In this document: positions 22,655 to 33,739 of the stretch, in pieces
How the letters are laid out: each line of letters opens with the position of its first letter
How positions within the stretch are numbered: the stretch's first letter is position 1
Assembly (NCBI GenBank): GCA_029204225.1
Contig: CM055102.1
Span: 51,426,039-51,490,038, forward strand
Direction of reading: 5' to 3'
Length of the DNA: 64,000 nucleotides
DNA from: Diphasiastrum complanatum
Lineage: Eukaryota > Streptophyta > Lycopodiopsida > Lycopodiales > Lycopodiaceae
Made by a program: the position numbers and the translations under genes
The notes under the pieces: generated by a model
The model's input: the letters and a program-made list of their open reading frames with translations, nothing else
Told to the model about the DNA's origin: nothing
Database searches by the model: none

Positions 22655-23953
22655 CCAATGGTGGGGTCCAAGATAGTTGGATCTTACTTGTACAATGGGA
22701 TGCAATCTGGATCTTATGGATCTGATCAAACTAATAGGCTGGTGTTGAGGATTCAGGCCTCGTACGATGGTTTTTCCTTGATAACTTTTTCCTCCTTGTA
22801 CTAATTTTTTTGAGATTTTGATAGTAGCTTTATCTGATGCAGATCTTTCCACTGATCTAATTTGTGAGGGTTCTTTAGTGCGAGGGTTGGCTGTGCGAGG
22901 GTTTTTTACTTGTTTTGCAGACAAAAAACCTTGATATCTCTCAGATCATTGGGAACTAACTCTCGCAAGGATCACATGAGCTGAATCTGGCCTAGATCTG
23001 ACTCTAAAAATCTCTCCGAGAGTTAACTCTCGCATTAATTGAAAATTTCACTGTTTGCGAGAGTTCAAAACCACTAATTTGGCTTGATCTCCACCAATAA
23101 TCAGTACTAACTCTCGCAGGCTTCATCACTAATGGAAATTAACATTCTGGATCGATTGGAATCGTCTGCGAGAGTTCTCTCAAGAAGGATTTGTTGGAGC
23201 TTCACTTTTTAGTGATTTTTTAGCACTTAAACCCAATTTTCTACTCATTGGATTCAAACTAACTCTCGCAAACTCTTCTGTGTCCTAGTCTCACTGAGAT
23301 GGAACTTCAAAATTCTCTTCGAGGGTTCTTGACCACTAGAATTGAAAGTTTTAGTGTTTGCGAGGGTTCTTTGTGCTTTCCCGCCTATTTTTTCACTGGA
23401 AACTCTTGCACAGATACTTAAATTTTGAACTAACTCTCGCAAGCTCCACTGTGTCCTGGTCTCACTGAGATGGAACTTCAGAGGGCCCTGCAAGAGTTTT
23501 TATGAAGATTTGATTTTTTTTTTGGTTTTTTACAAGGATGTTTTTGAATTGTTTTATGATTTTTTCGCTGATTTTTGCAATCTGCTTAAAACTAACTCTC
23601 GTAGGCTTCTATGCAGGTCTGGGACAATACCCTGGAGCTGCTGCCAGTCATGCGAGGGTTATCTCTCACTGGTTTTGGAGAAAACAAAATATGATGAGAA
23701 ATTAGGCTCTTTTTCTCTCCAAAATGCAGATTGGTGTGTTTTTTTTTTGTGTTTTCTCAGGTTTTGGTTTGGATGTCAAGCCCTTGGAGGCTTTTCAGGG
23801 TCTCCTCCACCCTCTCACACCTCCTCCGCTAGCTGGGAACATTCCAAACACAAGAAAATACAGAAACTAACTCTTCCTACCCCAAAATCCACCTAAAACT
23901 ACTCTAAAAAGCAAGAAATAACTAAAATGTAGCTATGCTAGTTAGTGAAAACC
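22655..23953 (-). mobile_element. Gypsy A2 untranslated leader with CTCTCGC/GCGAGAG array
   Basis: This is the counterpart of 4085-5373 and 36059-37231. It contains the same regularly spaced TAACTCTCGCA and TGCGAGAGTT words in alternating orientation, including the exact 16-bp palindrome CGAGAGTTAACTCTCG at 23017-23032. It lies between a PBS and a gag start, so it is an RNA leader with possible packaging, translation or promoter functions. Function is not shown by sequence. Confidence 0.8.
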
Positions 23954-23973
23954 TATCCTTGGCAACGGCGCCA
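23954..23973 (-). promoter_or_regulatory. Primer-binding site, tRNA-Asp
   Basis: The minus strand reads TGGCGCCGTTGCCAAGGAT, which matches the 3' end of plant tRNA-Asp apart from the CC to AA-type changes near the end. It begins directly inside the LTR end at 23975. Confidence 0.85.
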
Positions 23974-23974
23974 T

Positions 23975-24840
<866 letters not shown>

Positions 24841-25660
24841 TGACCCATGACCTGAAGTAGTGCCGGTCCCTCGGCACTCTGCTGGTATAGTATAGTGAGC
24901 GCTTGGCTCGTCGCTGGTTGATCAGGTAGGTTGTTATGTCTTCCATGAAGGTGATTCTGCCAATATCTTTCAAGTCCTTACTTGTGTGCAGGGACTTGTG
25001 GACGCCAGTGATCCATCGTTGATCGATCCAAGCTTGAAAACGTCTCGTCTAGGGGTGGCCCAAAAGGCTGACTCGGTAACATACATGAGCGATTGACAGC
25101 TGATCCTCCATGCGATCTGAGACCAATACCTTATTCGAATCAAAACAAATTGGTGGAACGAAATTATCCCACTTGGTCTCGATGCCCATCAGGTATTCCA
25201 AGTCCTGGGCATAAGTTGTTGTCGTGCGGACTGTTGGATTTGGACAATTGAAATACTCCGTGGAAAATTTGCTGAGAGCCCTTTGAGTGTCTAAAGCCAT
25301 TGTCCAGCTATGCTCGGAGTTGATCTTTGGTCAATTGCAGTTGTTGAAAGTGATTTTGTCGATTGAAGTACCGCATTCCGCCCAGTTGGTTTGTCGTAGA
25401 CATGACAGAAAATGGGCATTTATCCGAAGTTGCTGGGGACTGGTCACATAAGCCCTGATGGCCGCATGGTCACGCTCAAAAAGCTACTGACGCCACTCTG
25501 GTTGTGGTAAGAGGGCGGGGAGTGCCTTGCAGCTCGTTTTCCTTGATGGTGTGCGTTGAGAAGGATCTGCCAACCTCCTCTTGAAGACTCGTGGGGATAT
25601 TTTTGATAAGAATTCGTTGATTTTCTCCTCCATGGACTTGGGACATCTGAAAATCTTTTG
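24841..25660 (-). other. Unassigned coding-like remnant
   Basis: Minus-strand frames (25049-25300, 25444-25677) look like part of a decayed coding sequence, possibly an old gag, but I recognise no domain. It joins Copia 5 RT at about 25655, right after the words KARWLLKVYHK/MVAKGLSQK, so the Copia is truncated there. Confidence 0.3.
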
Positions 25661-26110
25661 TGATAAACCTTTAGCAACCACCTTGCCTTGTATTTGATGT
25701 TTTCTCCATCAGGACCTGTTTTGATCTTGTAGATCCACTTGCACTTGACTGGTTTTTTGCCATCAGGTATAGGTGCAAGTGTCCATACTTGTTCTTGTAC
25801 ATGGATGACATTTCGTCCTCCATTGTCTGAATCCAGCGATCTGTATCTGGTCCATCTACAACTTCCTCGAATATTTGAAGTTCGTCAGAGAATCCACAAA
25901 ATTTGATGGCTGTATTAAAAACATCTTGATCATATCTTTGTGGTAATTCTGATTCGAGCTTTTCTGCTGGAATTCGAACTGGCAATTTGAGTTTGTCAGG
26001 CACTCAATCTTGACCTCCCTTTGAATCTGGTAACTCTCTTTCATCTTCTGCTTGTTTTTCTTCTGTTGTCGTTGGTAGCTCATAATAATTTTTGAGAATT
26101 TCATATCCGA
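25661..26110 (-). pseudogene. Copia 5 reverse transcriptase, N-terminal part only
   Basis: The minus strand contains the pre-RT linker (PDTDRWIQTMEDEMSSM, the W-x-x-A-M-x-x-E-like entry to Copia RT) and, in shifted frames, the DGKKPVKCKWIYK block. It ends at KARxVAKGLSQ. The catalytic YVDD region is absent because the element is cut at about 25655. Confidence 0.7.
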
Positions 26111-26870
26111 CTAGATCACTGTTTGCTATGTATTTCGTCTCATCAAATTTAACATCTCGAACAACTTTTATCTTGTCAGTTTTGGGTACATAAACATGAT
26201 AATATGACGAATGTAGCTCGAATCCTACCAGAAAACCTTGTTATGTCTTTTCATCGAGTTTCTTTCTCAACTTATTTGGTATGTGCATATACACTACGCA
26301 TCCAAATGTTCGAACATGTGCAAGTTTGGCTTCGACTTCCACCATATCTCATGAGGAGTTTTATCCGGTATTTGAGATTTCAGAATATGATTCTGAAGAT
26401 AATTTGATGTAGCCACTGCTTCTGCCCACAACTATTTGGGTGCTTTCGCATGAGTCATCATACACCTTGCAGCTTCCATCAGTGTACGATTCCTTCGTTC
26501 AACTATTCCATTGTGTTGAGGTGTGTAAGATGTAGTCTTTGTGTGCATAGTACCTCGATCAGTACAATAAGCTTTGAATCTGTTGGAAATGTACTCACCT
26601 CCACAATCTGTGCAAATTTGCTTCAGCTTATTGCCTTTCTGCTTCTCAGCCCAGTTCGTATACTCAAAGAATTTCTCAAAAGCCTCAAATTTAGTATGAA
26701 TAAAGTATACTACAACGAACTTGCTGAAGTCATCAATAAACGTAATGAAGTACTTTACATCACCCAACGACAATACTCCGAATGGTCCACAAATATCTGA
26801 ATTGACCGTTTCAAGTACCTTAGTTGCTTTATAAACATCCTTACTGAAATGTGTTCTAGTCATCTTGCCT
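26111..26870 (-). pseudogene. Copia 5 integrase core
   Basis: The ORF 26432-26863 contains the Copia integrase catalytic triad in context: NSDICGPF with FIDDFSKFV, then CTDCGGEYIS, then NGIVERRNRTLMEAAR. The downstream part (26111-26431), in shifted frames, covers the F-G-C-V-Y-V/H region that follows the core. Intact triad, broken element. Confidence 0.85.
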
Positions 26871-27400
26871 TTAAGACAGGATTCGTAGGTAGTTCGAATA
26901 TCTCTACTTTTGAATTTGACTCCTTGAATTCTCTAAAATATATTGGCTTGGTACAAGGCTTCCATGTTCATGTGACATAGCCTCTTGTGCCACAGTACAT
27001 CTGTTGATTCCTGAGTTTGATTGACTTGTTGGAATGTTTAGGTGATATAAATTTCCTTCTCTGTTGCCTTTAGCAACCAGGTTGTCAGAATCTTCCTCGA
27101 ACAGTTTACAAGAGTCTTCGTGAAGGTCACTGACATGCCTGTATCGACTATCTTAGCAACGGATAGAAGATCTGTATCAAGAGTAGGGACATAGAGAACT
27201 TCCTCCAGTTTCTTGTCTCCCTGATTCGTGTCCAGCCATAATACACCAGTTCCATCAACCACGTGTTTAGAACCGTCTCAAAGTATAATGAATCTCGAAT
27301 AGTTCGTCTTCTTGTACTCGGACAAAATTTGTTTTGAGAAAACAAAATGTGAGGTGGCTCCTGAATCAAGTACTACTTCTTAAATTGAATAGATGAATAA
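26871..27400 (-). pseudogene. Copia 5 protease and pre-integrase region
   Basis: A minus-strand DSGAT active site lies at about 27354-27371 (LDSGATSHFVFSKQ). The C-terminal protease block VLYVPTLDTDLLSVAKI follows at about 27130-27200. The pre-integrase segment that leads to the HHCC domain is near 26900-27000. Frameshifts separate the parts. Confidence 0.75.
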
Positions 27401-27539
27401 CATAGATCAGTACTAACATAAGCTACTGAATTCCTTGTTGCCCTGTCTTCTGCAGCTCTGGAGCATTCTACTTTTTCTTCGACATAGTTTGAATCTGAAG
27501 GTTCGCTTCATTCTGCTCCTTTTTGTTTCTGGGATTCTG

Positions 27540-28393
27540 ATAACAGTCACAGCTGCATGACCCCGTTTATGACAATGAATGCATTAAATCTTTGGATCTA
27601 GCCAGCACTTTTCTTCTGTGTGACCTGATCTTCTGCTTCTATTGCAGATCTTCTTATCACCAGAATCCTTCTATTGTTTTCCAGATTGTTATTCATTAGT
27701 CTTAGACTCATTCTTCTTAGACGACTCCCTCTTAAACTTAGACTTTTTAGAAGATTTATTCTTCTGAGTAAATAGATCATTTTCTGAATCACCATTGTCA
27801 TCATAGCGTTCACTAGCTTCTACTTCCTCCTTAACTCCGTCTATTGCCTTTTGAAGTGTCATTGTCACATCTTTCGCCAATAAGGTTCGAGTTGTGTGGA
27901 ATGACCTAGGTAGGGCTCGAAAAAAATAACTAAGCTGTTTTTCCTTAGAAATTGTATTTTCTGCACCAAAATTTTGCAAGGAAATAAACGGATCTTTAAT
28001 CTTTCGCATGAATGTGTTCAGGTCTTGGCCATCCCACTGTAGGTAAGTTAATTGGTCTTCCAAAAACATGATCTGATTACAAGATCGAGTCTCATTCTTG
28101 GTTTGCAATTCTTCCCATAAATCCTCTGCGTTTGAAATTGATGTAAGATCTAGTATTATATTGTCATGCACTGAAGACACAATAATTGCTATAGCTTTGT
28201 CATTTTTTAAACTCCATTCTCGAAGTTCTTTGCTAGGAGTAGCTTCTGACTTCTCCTCAATTGGTTCTACCCATTGCCATAGACCTTCACCCTTCAACAA
28301 GAGTGAAGTCTTTAATTTCCAAATCAAGTAGCTTGAACCTTCTGGGTCCAAGATTGTAGTGATCTTAGCTTGAATATTGGTGATCGACGACAT
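27540..28393 (-). pseudogene. Copia 5 gag
   Basis: A 234-residue open frame (27689-28393) starts MSSITNIQAKITTILDPEGS at a sensible distance (about 100 bp) behind the PBS. It has the UBN2 gag pattern: YLIWKLKTSLLLKGEGLWQWV, AEDLWEELQTK, FLEDQLTYLQWDGQDLNTFMRKIK and LPRSFHTTRTLL. A Lys/Ser-rich tail follows. A single partial knuckle (CIHCHKRGHAA) lies near 27560-27600 in another frame. It is one of the better preserved frames in the window. Confidence 0.8.
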
Positions 28394-28495
28394 CTTTTAA
28401 TTCTGAATAAGTTCTAGATAGCGGCTTACTGATGAATGTACGAAGAATGTTGAGAGGGATGCGAAGATACCGCTGTATCAACTTTAATTTTGTAA

Positions 28496-28507
28496 GCTCT
28501 GATACCA
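28496..28507 (-). promoter_or_regulatory. Primer-binding site, initiator tRNA-Met (Copia 5)
   Basis: GCTCTGATACCA is the exact complement of TGGTATCAGAGC. It is followed after 1 bp by TGTAGGAAAATAG, the inner LTR end. Confidence 0.85.
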
Positions 28508-28508
28508 C

Positions 28509-29480
28509 TGTAGGAAAATAGTAATTACTCTTCCACAGAGAACAAGATGCAAGTTTGAATAAATCAAACTAATATCAGTGTCTTCAATCACGATTTTATC
28601 CGATCTATATACTAATAGAACAATATTAGTTCTGATTGAATATGCGTCCGTAAATTATATGCGGAAGTAAGAGACAACTTAAGACAGTCTAGACAATAAG
28701 AAACTATTGATCAAAAATGAATTTTTATAACTCTGAATTAGATTCATCCATATACATCTCTTGCTGTCTTATCTCGTTGTTGTGTTTCTGATTGAGTGAG
28801 TGAGTTACAATGAGTAGTGCACATGTATTTATATTGCTACAGGACAGGTCTTTTGGTGTTTTATTTATAGGTGTTTTGGCCTTTCAATGTTGTAACAGTA
28901 GATATCTAACCGTTTACGACATTTGATATTCAAATAGACGTTCTGTTTTCAGGCTCGAATAAAATCTGTTCGCGAATAATTCGTGACAATTCATCTCTTC
29001 GTCTCAGCTTCGTGTTTCACGAATTGTTCGTGACACTTGTCTCTTCGCGACATTTCTTCTTTCGCGAATTGTTCACGACAGATGACAATTCTTGACTTGA
29101 AGAAGAAATCTAGAATGTTTCGTGAACTGTTCGAGATAGTTTCATGACAGGTGAGCTTGAAGAACAATCCAGAAGATTTTGTGAATTGTTCGCGACATCT
29201 GAGGCTTGAACAAGAAACAAAATATTTGGTGACAAGATTCTGTTAATGAATCTTTCGAGCTTTAACAAGAAAGCCACGAGCTTCTACAAGAAACTGTTTC
29301 GCGAATCTTTTGAGTTGACTGCAAGACAAATTTTGCGAATCCTTCGCGAGTCTTTTCGAGTTGGTTACGAATAGATATGTTTCGAGTTCGTGTTTATTTC
29401 TTTCTCATCCTTTGACAAGTAAATTGCGCGCTTTGTTAGTAGAACCAAGATCTGTTTGATCAATTGTTTTACATAAACAT
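28509..29480 (-). mobile_element. Copia 5 LTR (5' LTR), outer end uncertain
   Basis: It starts TGTAGG beside the PBS. The outer edge must lie before about 29480, where an unrelated plus-strand Copia RT/RNase H fragment begins. The outer 450 bp (28930-29390) hold many TTCGCGAA, TTCACGAATTGTTCGTGA and similar palindromic words. Confidence 0.6.
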
Positions 29481-29820
29481 TCTTGAGAAATTCAAAATGC
29501 TCGAATAAAAGCCAATTGATTCACCAATGGATCTAGGACTTAAACTCAATAAAAATATGTGTCTTTTGACACTTACTGAAATTTTTGACATGAAAATTTA
29601 TCCATACCACTTACTAATTGGCTCATTGATGTATGCAATGGTGTGCACCAGACTTGATCTGGCATATATAATTAGCACACTCTTTCAATTCATGTTGAAT
29701 CCAAGAATCTAACATTGGAAAGCACTCAAAAGAGTGATGAAGTATATTCAAGCAACAAAGAACCAAGTTCTTTGTACATTTGCACAATTTTATATACTCT
29801 GCATTCTTCAATGTTTGAGT
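29480..29820 (+). pseudogene. Copia RT/RNase H junction fragment
   Basis: The plus strand reads MDLGLKLNKNM, then YHLLIGSLMYAMVCTRLDLAYIIST, then, after a stop, HWKALKRVMKYIQATKN. These are the conserved end of Copia RT and the linker to RNase H, as in 57790-58050. The fragment is only about 110 codons long and has no flanking LTR. Confidence 0.75.
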
Positions 29821-30257
29821 AATGTGTGAATGATTATTGTTGTTTCTACTTTTAAGAGTGAATTGTATACTCTTTATTCTGATTGTGTCTTGTCGATGAG
29901 TCGAAGTGCAGAATCATGACTGTCCTTGACGCCTTCATAATTTGGTAACTATAGTTGTCTAAGACACCTATTCACTCATCGAATACTCGATTGGCTCTAT
30001 TGTGATAGATGATTCTAAAAATGATGTTTTATTATCAGTCTTTCGCAGCGCTAATTAACATGATAGTTTGAGAGTGTCGTCCGACACCTCGAACTATCGC
30101 CCCGAACTATCACCCACCACGAACTATCACACCCCAACAGGAGGGACAAGCCATTTTGTTCCAAGAGGTTTGAAGTTGTAGGTGACAACCGCAAGGAGAA
30201 GGATGTACCTTGGGATACATTCTCACCATTGAAGTAGATCACCTGATAGGAAGCTCC
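29821..30257. other. No gene seen; CGAACTATC word cluster
   Basis: Non-coding as far as I can tell. It contains the word CGAACTATC three times within 30090-30130, with one inverted GATAGTTTGAG at 30062. Confidence 0.3.
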
Positions 30258-30593
30258 CTAAACGGTTTGAGGATTGATGGAGAGTCGTGACATGGATAAC
30301 TTTTTTGAATCATTCATATAGGGAGAGCTACAAAGATCGACAATAGAGAAAACACAACCTAATAGGTACAAAGCTGGAAGATGAGATAATGCATCAGCAG
30401 CAGTGTTAGCACGACCAGGACCTTGCAAGATATGACCATCATACAGAGTGGGTGTAGTTGGCATTGACATGAGCACACTTGTTGAGGGTCTTCTGGCAAG
30501 CACAACATGGGATGATAATGTGTTTGTCTGGCAGGATGGCATGGATCCTCGTGCGTAATTGTTGGCAAGGTGGGTTTTGAATTTTCTGGTCAC
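30258..30593 (-). pseudogene. Possible Gypsy RNase H fragment
   Basis: The minus strand has the words GHILQGPGRANTAADALSHLPA, which resemble the Gypsy RNase H end (xxxPGRxNxxADALSR). The rest of the frame does not match known blocks, so this is a short and doubtful remnant. Confidence 0.4.
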
Positions 30594-30769
30594 ATTTTCA
30601 AAAAGTTTTGAAGCATGGCTGTGTTTTATGCGAAAGCAGCGCTTCTGTCATAAGAGACTCTTATGTAAATCACTTTAAGATTCCTTTGAACTGAAACATC
30701 CAATGATTCTATTTGGGCTTAAGGTGGAACATATTTATAGAGCTAGGCAGACTCTCTTATCAAGCATCA

Positions 30770-31060
30770 TTCAAAGCAAAGAGCCTTTGACTTATAATGA
30801 AGTGAAGGATGACAACATTTGGGTCAAAGCCACAAGTTAAGGGATTGATGCAATTGCCAAGCATGACACATGGGACTTGGCGAAGCCACCAGCTGGTAAG
30901 AAACCCATTGGTTGTAAATGGATATACAAGATGAAGTACCATGCAGATGAGAGCATAACAAAGCACAAGGTGAGATTGGTGATCAAAGGCTATGCACAAA
31001 GTAAAGACATCGACTATGAAGAGATATGGGATCACGATCTCTCCAAGTACTTGGGATAAG
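30770..31060 (+). pseudogene. Copia RT N-terminal fragment
   Basis: The plus frame reads AIAKHDTWDLAKPPAGKKPIGCKWIYKMKY, followed by a KHKVRLVIKGYAQSKDIDYEEI block. It corresponds to the first blocks of Copia RT, then stops. There is no neighbouring RT part, so it is an isolated remnant. Confidence 0.75.
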
Positions 31061-32099
31061 TCGACATTATAGGAGATTTACCTTGACAAGTGAATTTACA
31101 CCGTGTTGGAGTGCAAAAAGGATGCAACTTAGGGATAATTTGTCTTCAAGGTGGGGATGCCACTTGAGGTGACCACAACCAACGAGAGAAGCATATATGG
31201 GAGCTCTCCTACTTATAGGGTCATATGTGAAACCACTTAAGTAAATAAAACTAGTATTTGCTTTTCACAATATTGTTTGCCAAGAGCATATTTCAATTTT
31301 GAATGCCACAACAGACAAGAACTTTCAAGAAGCTCCAAGAGGAACCCCGTATGTTCAAACTTCATACCATATGCTAAGATGTCCTCCATGCCTCATGAAG
31401 AGGAGAGGAGACCTCTACCAACTATGCCACCCTTGGGAGATTACCTTCTAACAAAGACTATTCTTAGGGTTTTTTTTGGACTAGTTGAATATGTGATTAC
31501 AAGTCTAACATCTTTCCTCAATCCTAATGTCACTTGTTTTGTTTTTCTTTGTATCTCATGCGTCACGATGAATCTTTCGAAAGTGACTTTTTTGGGTTTT
31601 TTTTTTGTATATTGGGCATGGCTTATAAGTTGTCATATTGGGTAATGTTTTGAATGAGCATTATAAAAAGGTTTGTCTAAAATAATAGAAAAAAAACTTT
31701 CGAAAGTGGCTTTTGTTTTTGAGTGGGGGAGGTCTCCCTCAAAGGCCATTTGAAGGGTGCATGAAAACAAAAAATTATGAAGAAAAAAAAGGTTTTACAT
31801 GCACCTTATGGGCTTCCGTTCATTGGAAGAGCTTCACTTCAAAGGGCAACCTTGAATGGTTTTACATGGTGAAGGAGATGAAAGAGTCGTTTCTTGCAAC
31901 TGTTAGATCTTTGTTTTGTGAGATCAATGGGAGAGTGCATCACACTTGAGAGGGAGTGCCCCGACTTGAAGGTGGAATTTGAAATAGAAGGATATACAAA
32001 ATTTACATGAAGTTTAAACGTTCTCGAGGCCAAGGCGCCAAACAGATTCAAAAACATGTTGAGGAAACAACCATCGGTGGAGATCAGCCTAAGGATGCG
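31061..32099. other. No gene seen upstream of H2B
   Basis: About 1 kb of AT-rich sequence with short open frames (31277-31645 +, 31713-31949 +, 31839-32111 -) and no recognisable domain, LTR or PBS. Confidence 0.3.
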
Positions 32100-32159
32100 A
32101 ATGAGTGACATGCCACTATCCTACGGTCCGATGAATGTCGATCCAGGACGCCGAGTATC

Positions 32160-32308
32160 CACCAATCAGCGAACCCATCGAGGTCAGAGCCATCCTTTAT
32201 AGCTCCCGATGCTCTACACACTACACTCATCAGTCTTCCATCGCCATCTCTCAGTTCAATCTTTTATCTTAGTATTTCTTTGTTTTTTTGGATCGCGAGA
32301 GTTTTGCG
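32160..32308 (+). promoter_or_regulatory. H2B promoter and 5' untranslated region
   Basis: A CCAAT box in the form CCAATCAGC lies at 32162-32170 and a TATA-like TTTATAGC at 32196-32203, about 105-110 bp before the start codon. The spacing is normal for a plant RNA polymerase II promoter, and CCAAT boxes are usual in histone promoters. I do not see an exact plant histone octamer (CGCGGATC); a related word GGATCGCGAG lies in the leader at 32290-32299. The transcription start is not visible. Confidence 0.6.
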
Positions 32309-32731
32309 ATGGCACCCAAGGCAGAGAAGAAGCCGGTTGAGAAGCCAGCAGCTGAGAAGAAGCCTGCTGCTGCTGCTGAGAAGGCAGAGAAGAAGCCCAA
32401 GGCCGAGAAAAAGGTTGCCAAGGAGGGCGGCAAGAAGAAGCGCACCAAGCGCAGCGTTGAGACCTACAAGATCTACATCTTCAAGGTGCTGAAACAGGTG
32501 CATCCTGATACTGGCATCTCCAGCAAGGCCATGGGTATCATGAACAGTTTTATCAATGATATTTTTGAGAAGCTTGCACAGGAGGCTTCTAAGCTTGCTC
32601 GCTACAACAAGAAGCCTACCATTACCTCTCGGGAGATCCAGACTGCTGTCAGACTTATCTTGCCAGGTGAGCTGGCTAAGCACGCAGTGTCTGAAGGAAC
32701 GAAGGCAGTGACTAAGTTCACTAGCGCTTAG
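32309..32731 (+). CDS. H2B: Histone H2B, 140 residues, intronless
   Basis: Core histone H2B, which pairs with H2A in the nucleosome. The tail (residues 1-45) is Lys/Ala/Pro/Glu-rich with repeated EKKPA and AEKKP words, as in plant H2B. The histone fold follows: [20 protein letters not shown] (alpha 1), then [40 protein letters not shown] and the [17 protein letters not shown]-terminus. The lysine in AVTKFTSA (about residue 136) corresponds to the conserved monoubiquitination site. I chose the ATG at 32309, which gives MAPKAEKKP; an in-frame ATG 21 bp upstream would add MDRESFA, unlike known H2B. There is no intron and no frame damage, and GC content is higher than the surroundings. It is the only intact gene in the window. 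The family assignment is certain; the variant type is not determined. Confidence 0.97.
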   Translation: MAPKAEKKPVEKPAAEKKPAAAAEKAEKKPKAEKKVAKEGGKKKRTKRSVETYKIYIFKVLKQVHPDTGISSKAMGIMNSFINDIFEKLAQEASKLARYNKKPTITSREIQTAVRLILPGELAKHAVSEGTKAVTKFTSA

Positions 32732-32751
32732 TATATTGTGACATTTACAAT

Positions 32752-32785
32752 GGTGTTTTTCGGCACCACCTTTTTGAGAAAGGAA
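32752..32785 (+). promoter_or_regulatory. Candidate histone mRNA 3' stem-loop plus purine-rich downstream element
   Basis: Twenty bases behind the H2B stop, GGTGTTTTTCGGCACC (32752-32767) can fold with stem pairs G-C, G-C, T-A, G-C, T-G, T-G around the loop TTTC, followed by ACC (32768-32770). A purine run GAGAAAGGAA lies at 32776-32785. The layout and distances equal those of replication-dependent histone genes in animals and green algae (stem-loop, ACCCA-like tail; in animals also a downstream element read by U7 snRNA). The closing pairs are wobbles, so it is not a perfect consensus. No AATAAA occurs between 32732 and 33100. Plant histone mRNAs are generally regarded as polyadenylated, so this needs proof. 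Confidence 0.4.
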
Positions 32786-33140
32786 CTCTCTTCTTATTTT
32801 CTTGGCTTGCTATAGGTCTGCGCGTTTCAGGTTGTATGTATGATTTTTTGAGACTATATGGTATGCTGTTCAGATGAAAAATTTCACATTGACTACGGGT
32901 GGCTCATTGATGATATTACTTTATGAACTAGTGTCGAACCATTTGAGATGTTCTTGTTAGCCTGCTTGTATTCAGAACCACGGGGTCCAGATATTGACCA
33001 TATTAATCAATGTCTCATGCAAGCAAGAGACATGATAAGGGATATTCATCATGGTAATCCAGTAATCTGAGTGAATATTATCTGTAATTATATGGGCTTC
33101 TATGGTGGTCCAAGTTCATGAATGTGTTGACATAACTACC

Positions 33141-33262
33141 TTTTGAAATAGCTGAAAATGCATTAGTGTCTTTGAGTGTTTTGTTCAAAGACCATTTAGT
33201 TTTTGAAACAGCTGAAAATGCATTTCTGTTTTTGAGTGTTTGTTCAAAGACCATTCAGTTTT
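33141..33262. repeat. Tandem duplication, 60-bp unit, two copies
   Basis: TTTTGAAAYAGCTGAAAATG starts at 33141 and again at 33201. The units share the following GCATTN...TTTGAGTGTT and TTGTTCAAAGACCAT words with a few mismatches. Confidence 0.85.
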
Positions 33263-33739
33263 GTAAGGAGGCTCTAGAGATTTCAATAGATGAATTGGTA
33301 GCGATAGTCAAGCATATCTATATACGCTAGGAGGAAATGTATTTTCTGAAGACATCAAATTCATGTTTTGCGCATAATTTGAAATGAATAAGTTGCACTT
33401 GCTTGCCAAAAACTTTAGTTTTCAAATTGTTTTCTATTGATAAATGAAAGATGAAAACATGGGTACATAAGATTCAGGTCTGCCTTATGTTCTTTGATTG
33501 AGGTAGTAAAATTGTCAAAACAAGTCTCATTTGATTTCAATGGCAAAAGATGCGCTAGCATTTTAAATTCAAAAATGATACCTTTTATTAGAAAAAGTTC
33601 CTAGCTTGTTTGAAACCATGTACTTGAGATTCATACACCCTTACACAACTAAAAAGGCATAGTGTTCCTTTGCAAAGGAAAATGATAGATTAAAGGTTCA
33701 TTGGTGTGTCAATAGTTGTACACATACATTTCAATCTCT

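Noticed and set aside
32288-32308. Upstream in-frame ATG adding seven residues to H2B
   Set aside because: The extra MDRESFA is unlike any H2B N-terminus, and the MAPKAEKKP start fits the family.
32264-32683. 139-codon minus-strand frame opposite H2B
   Set aside because: It is the shadow of the high-GC H2B gene; the plus frame is clearly the gene.
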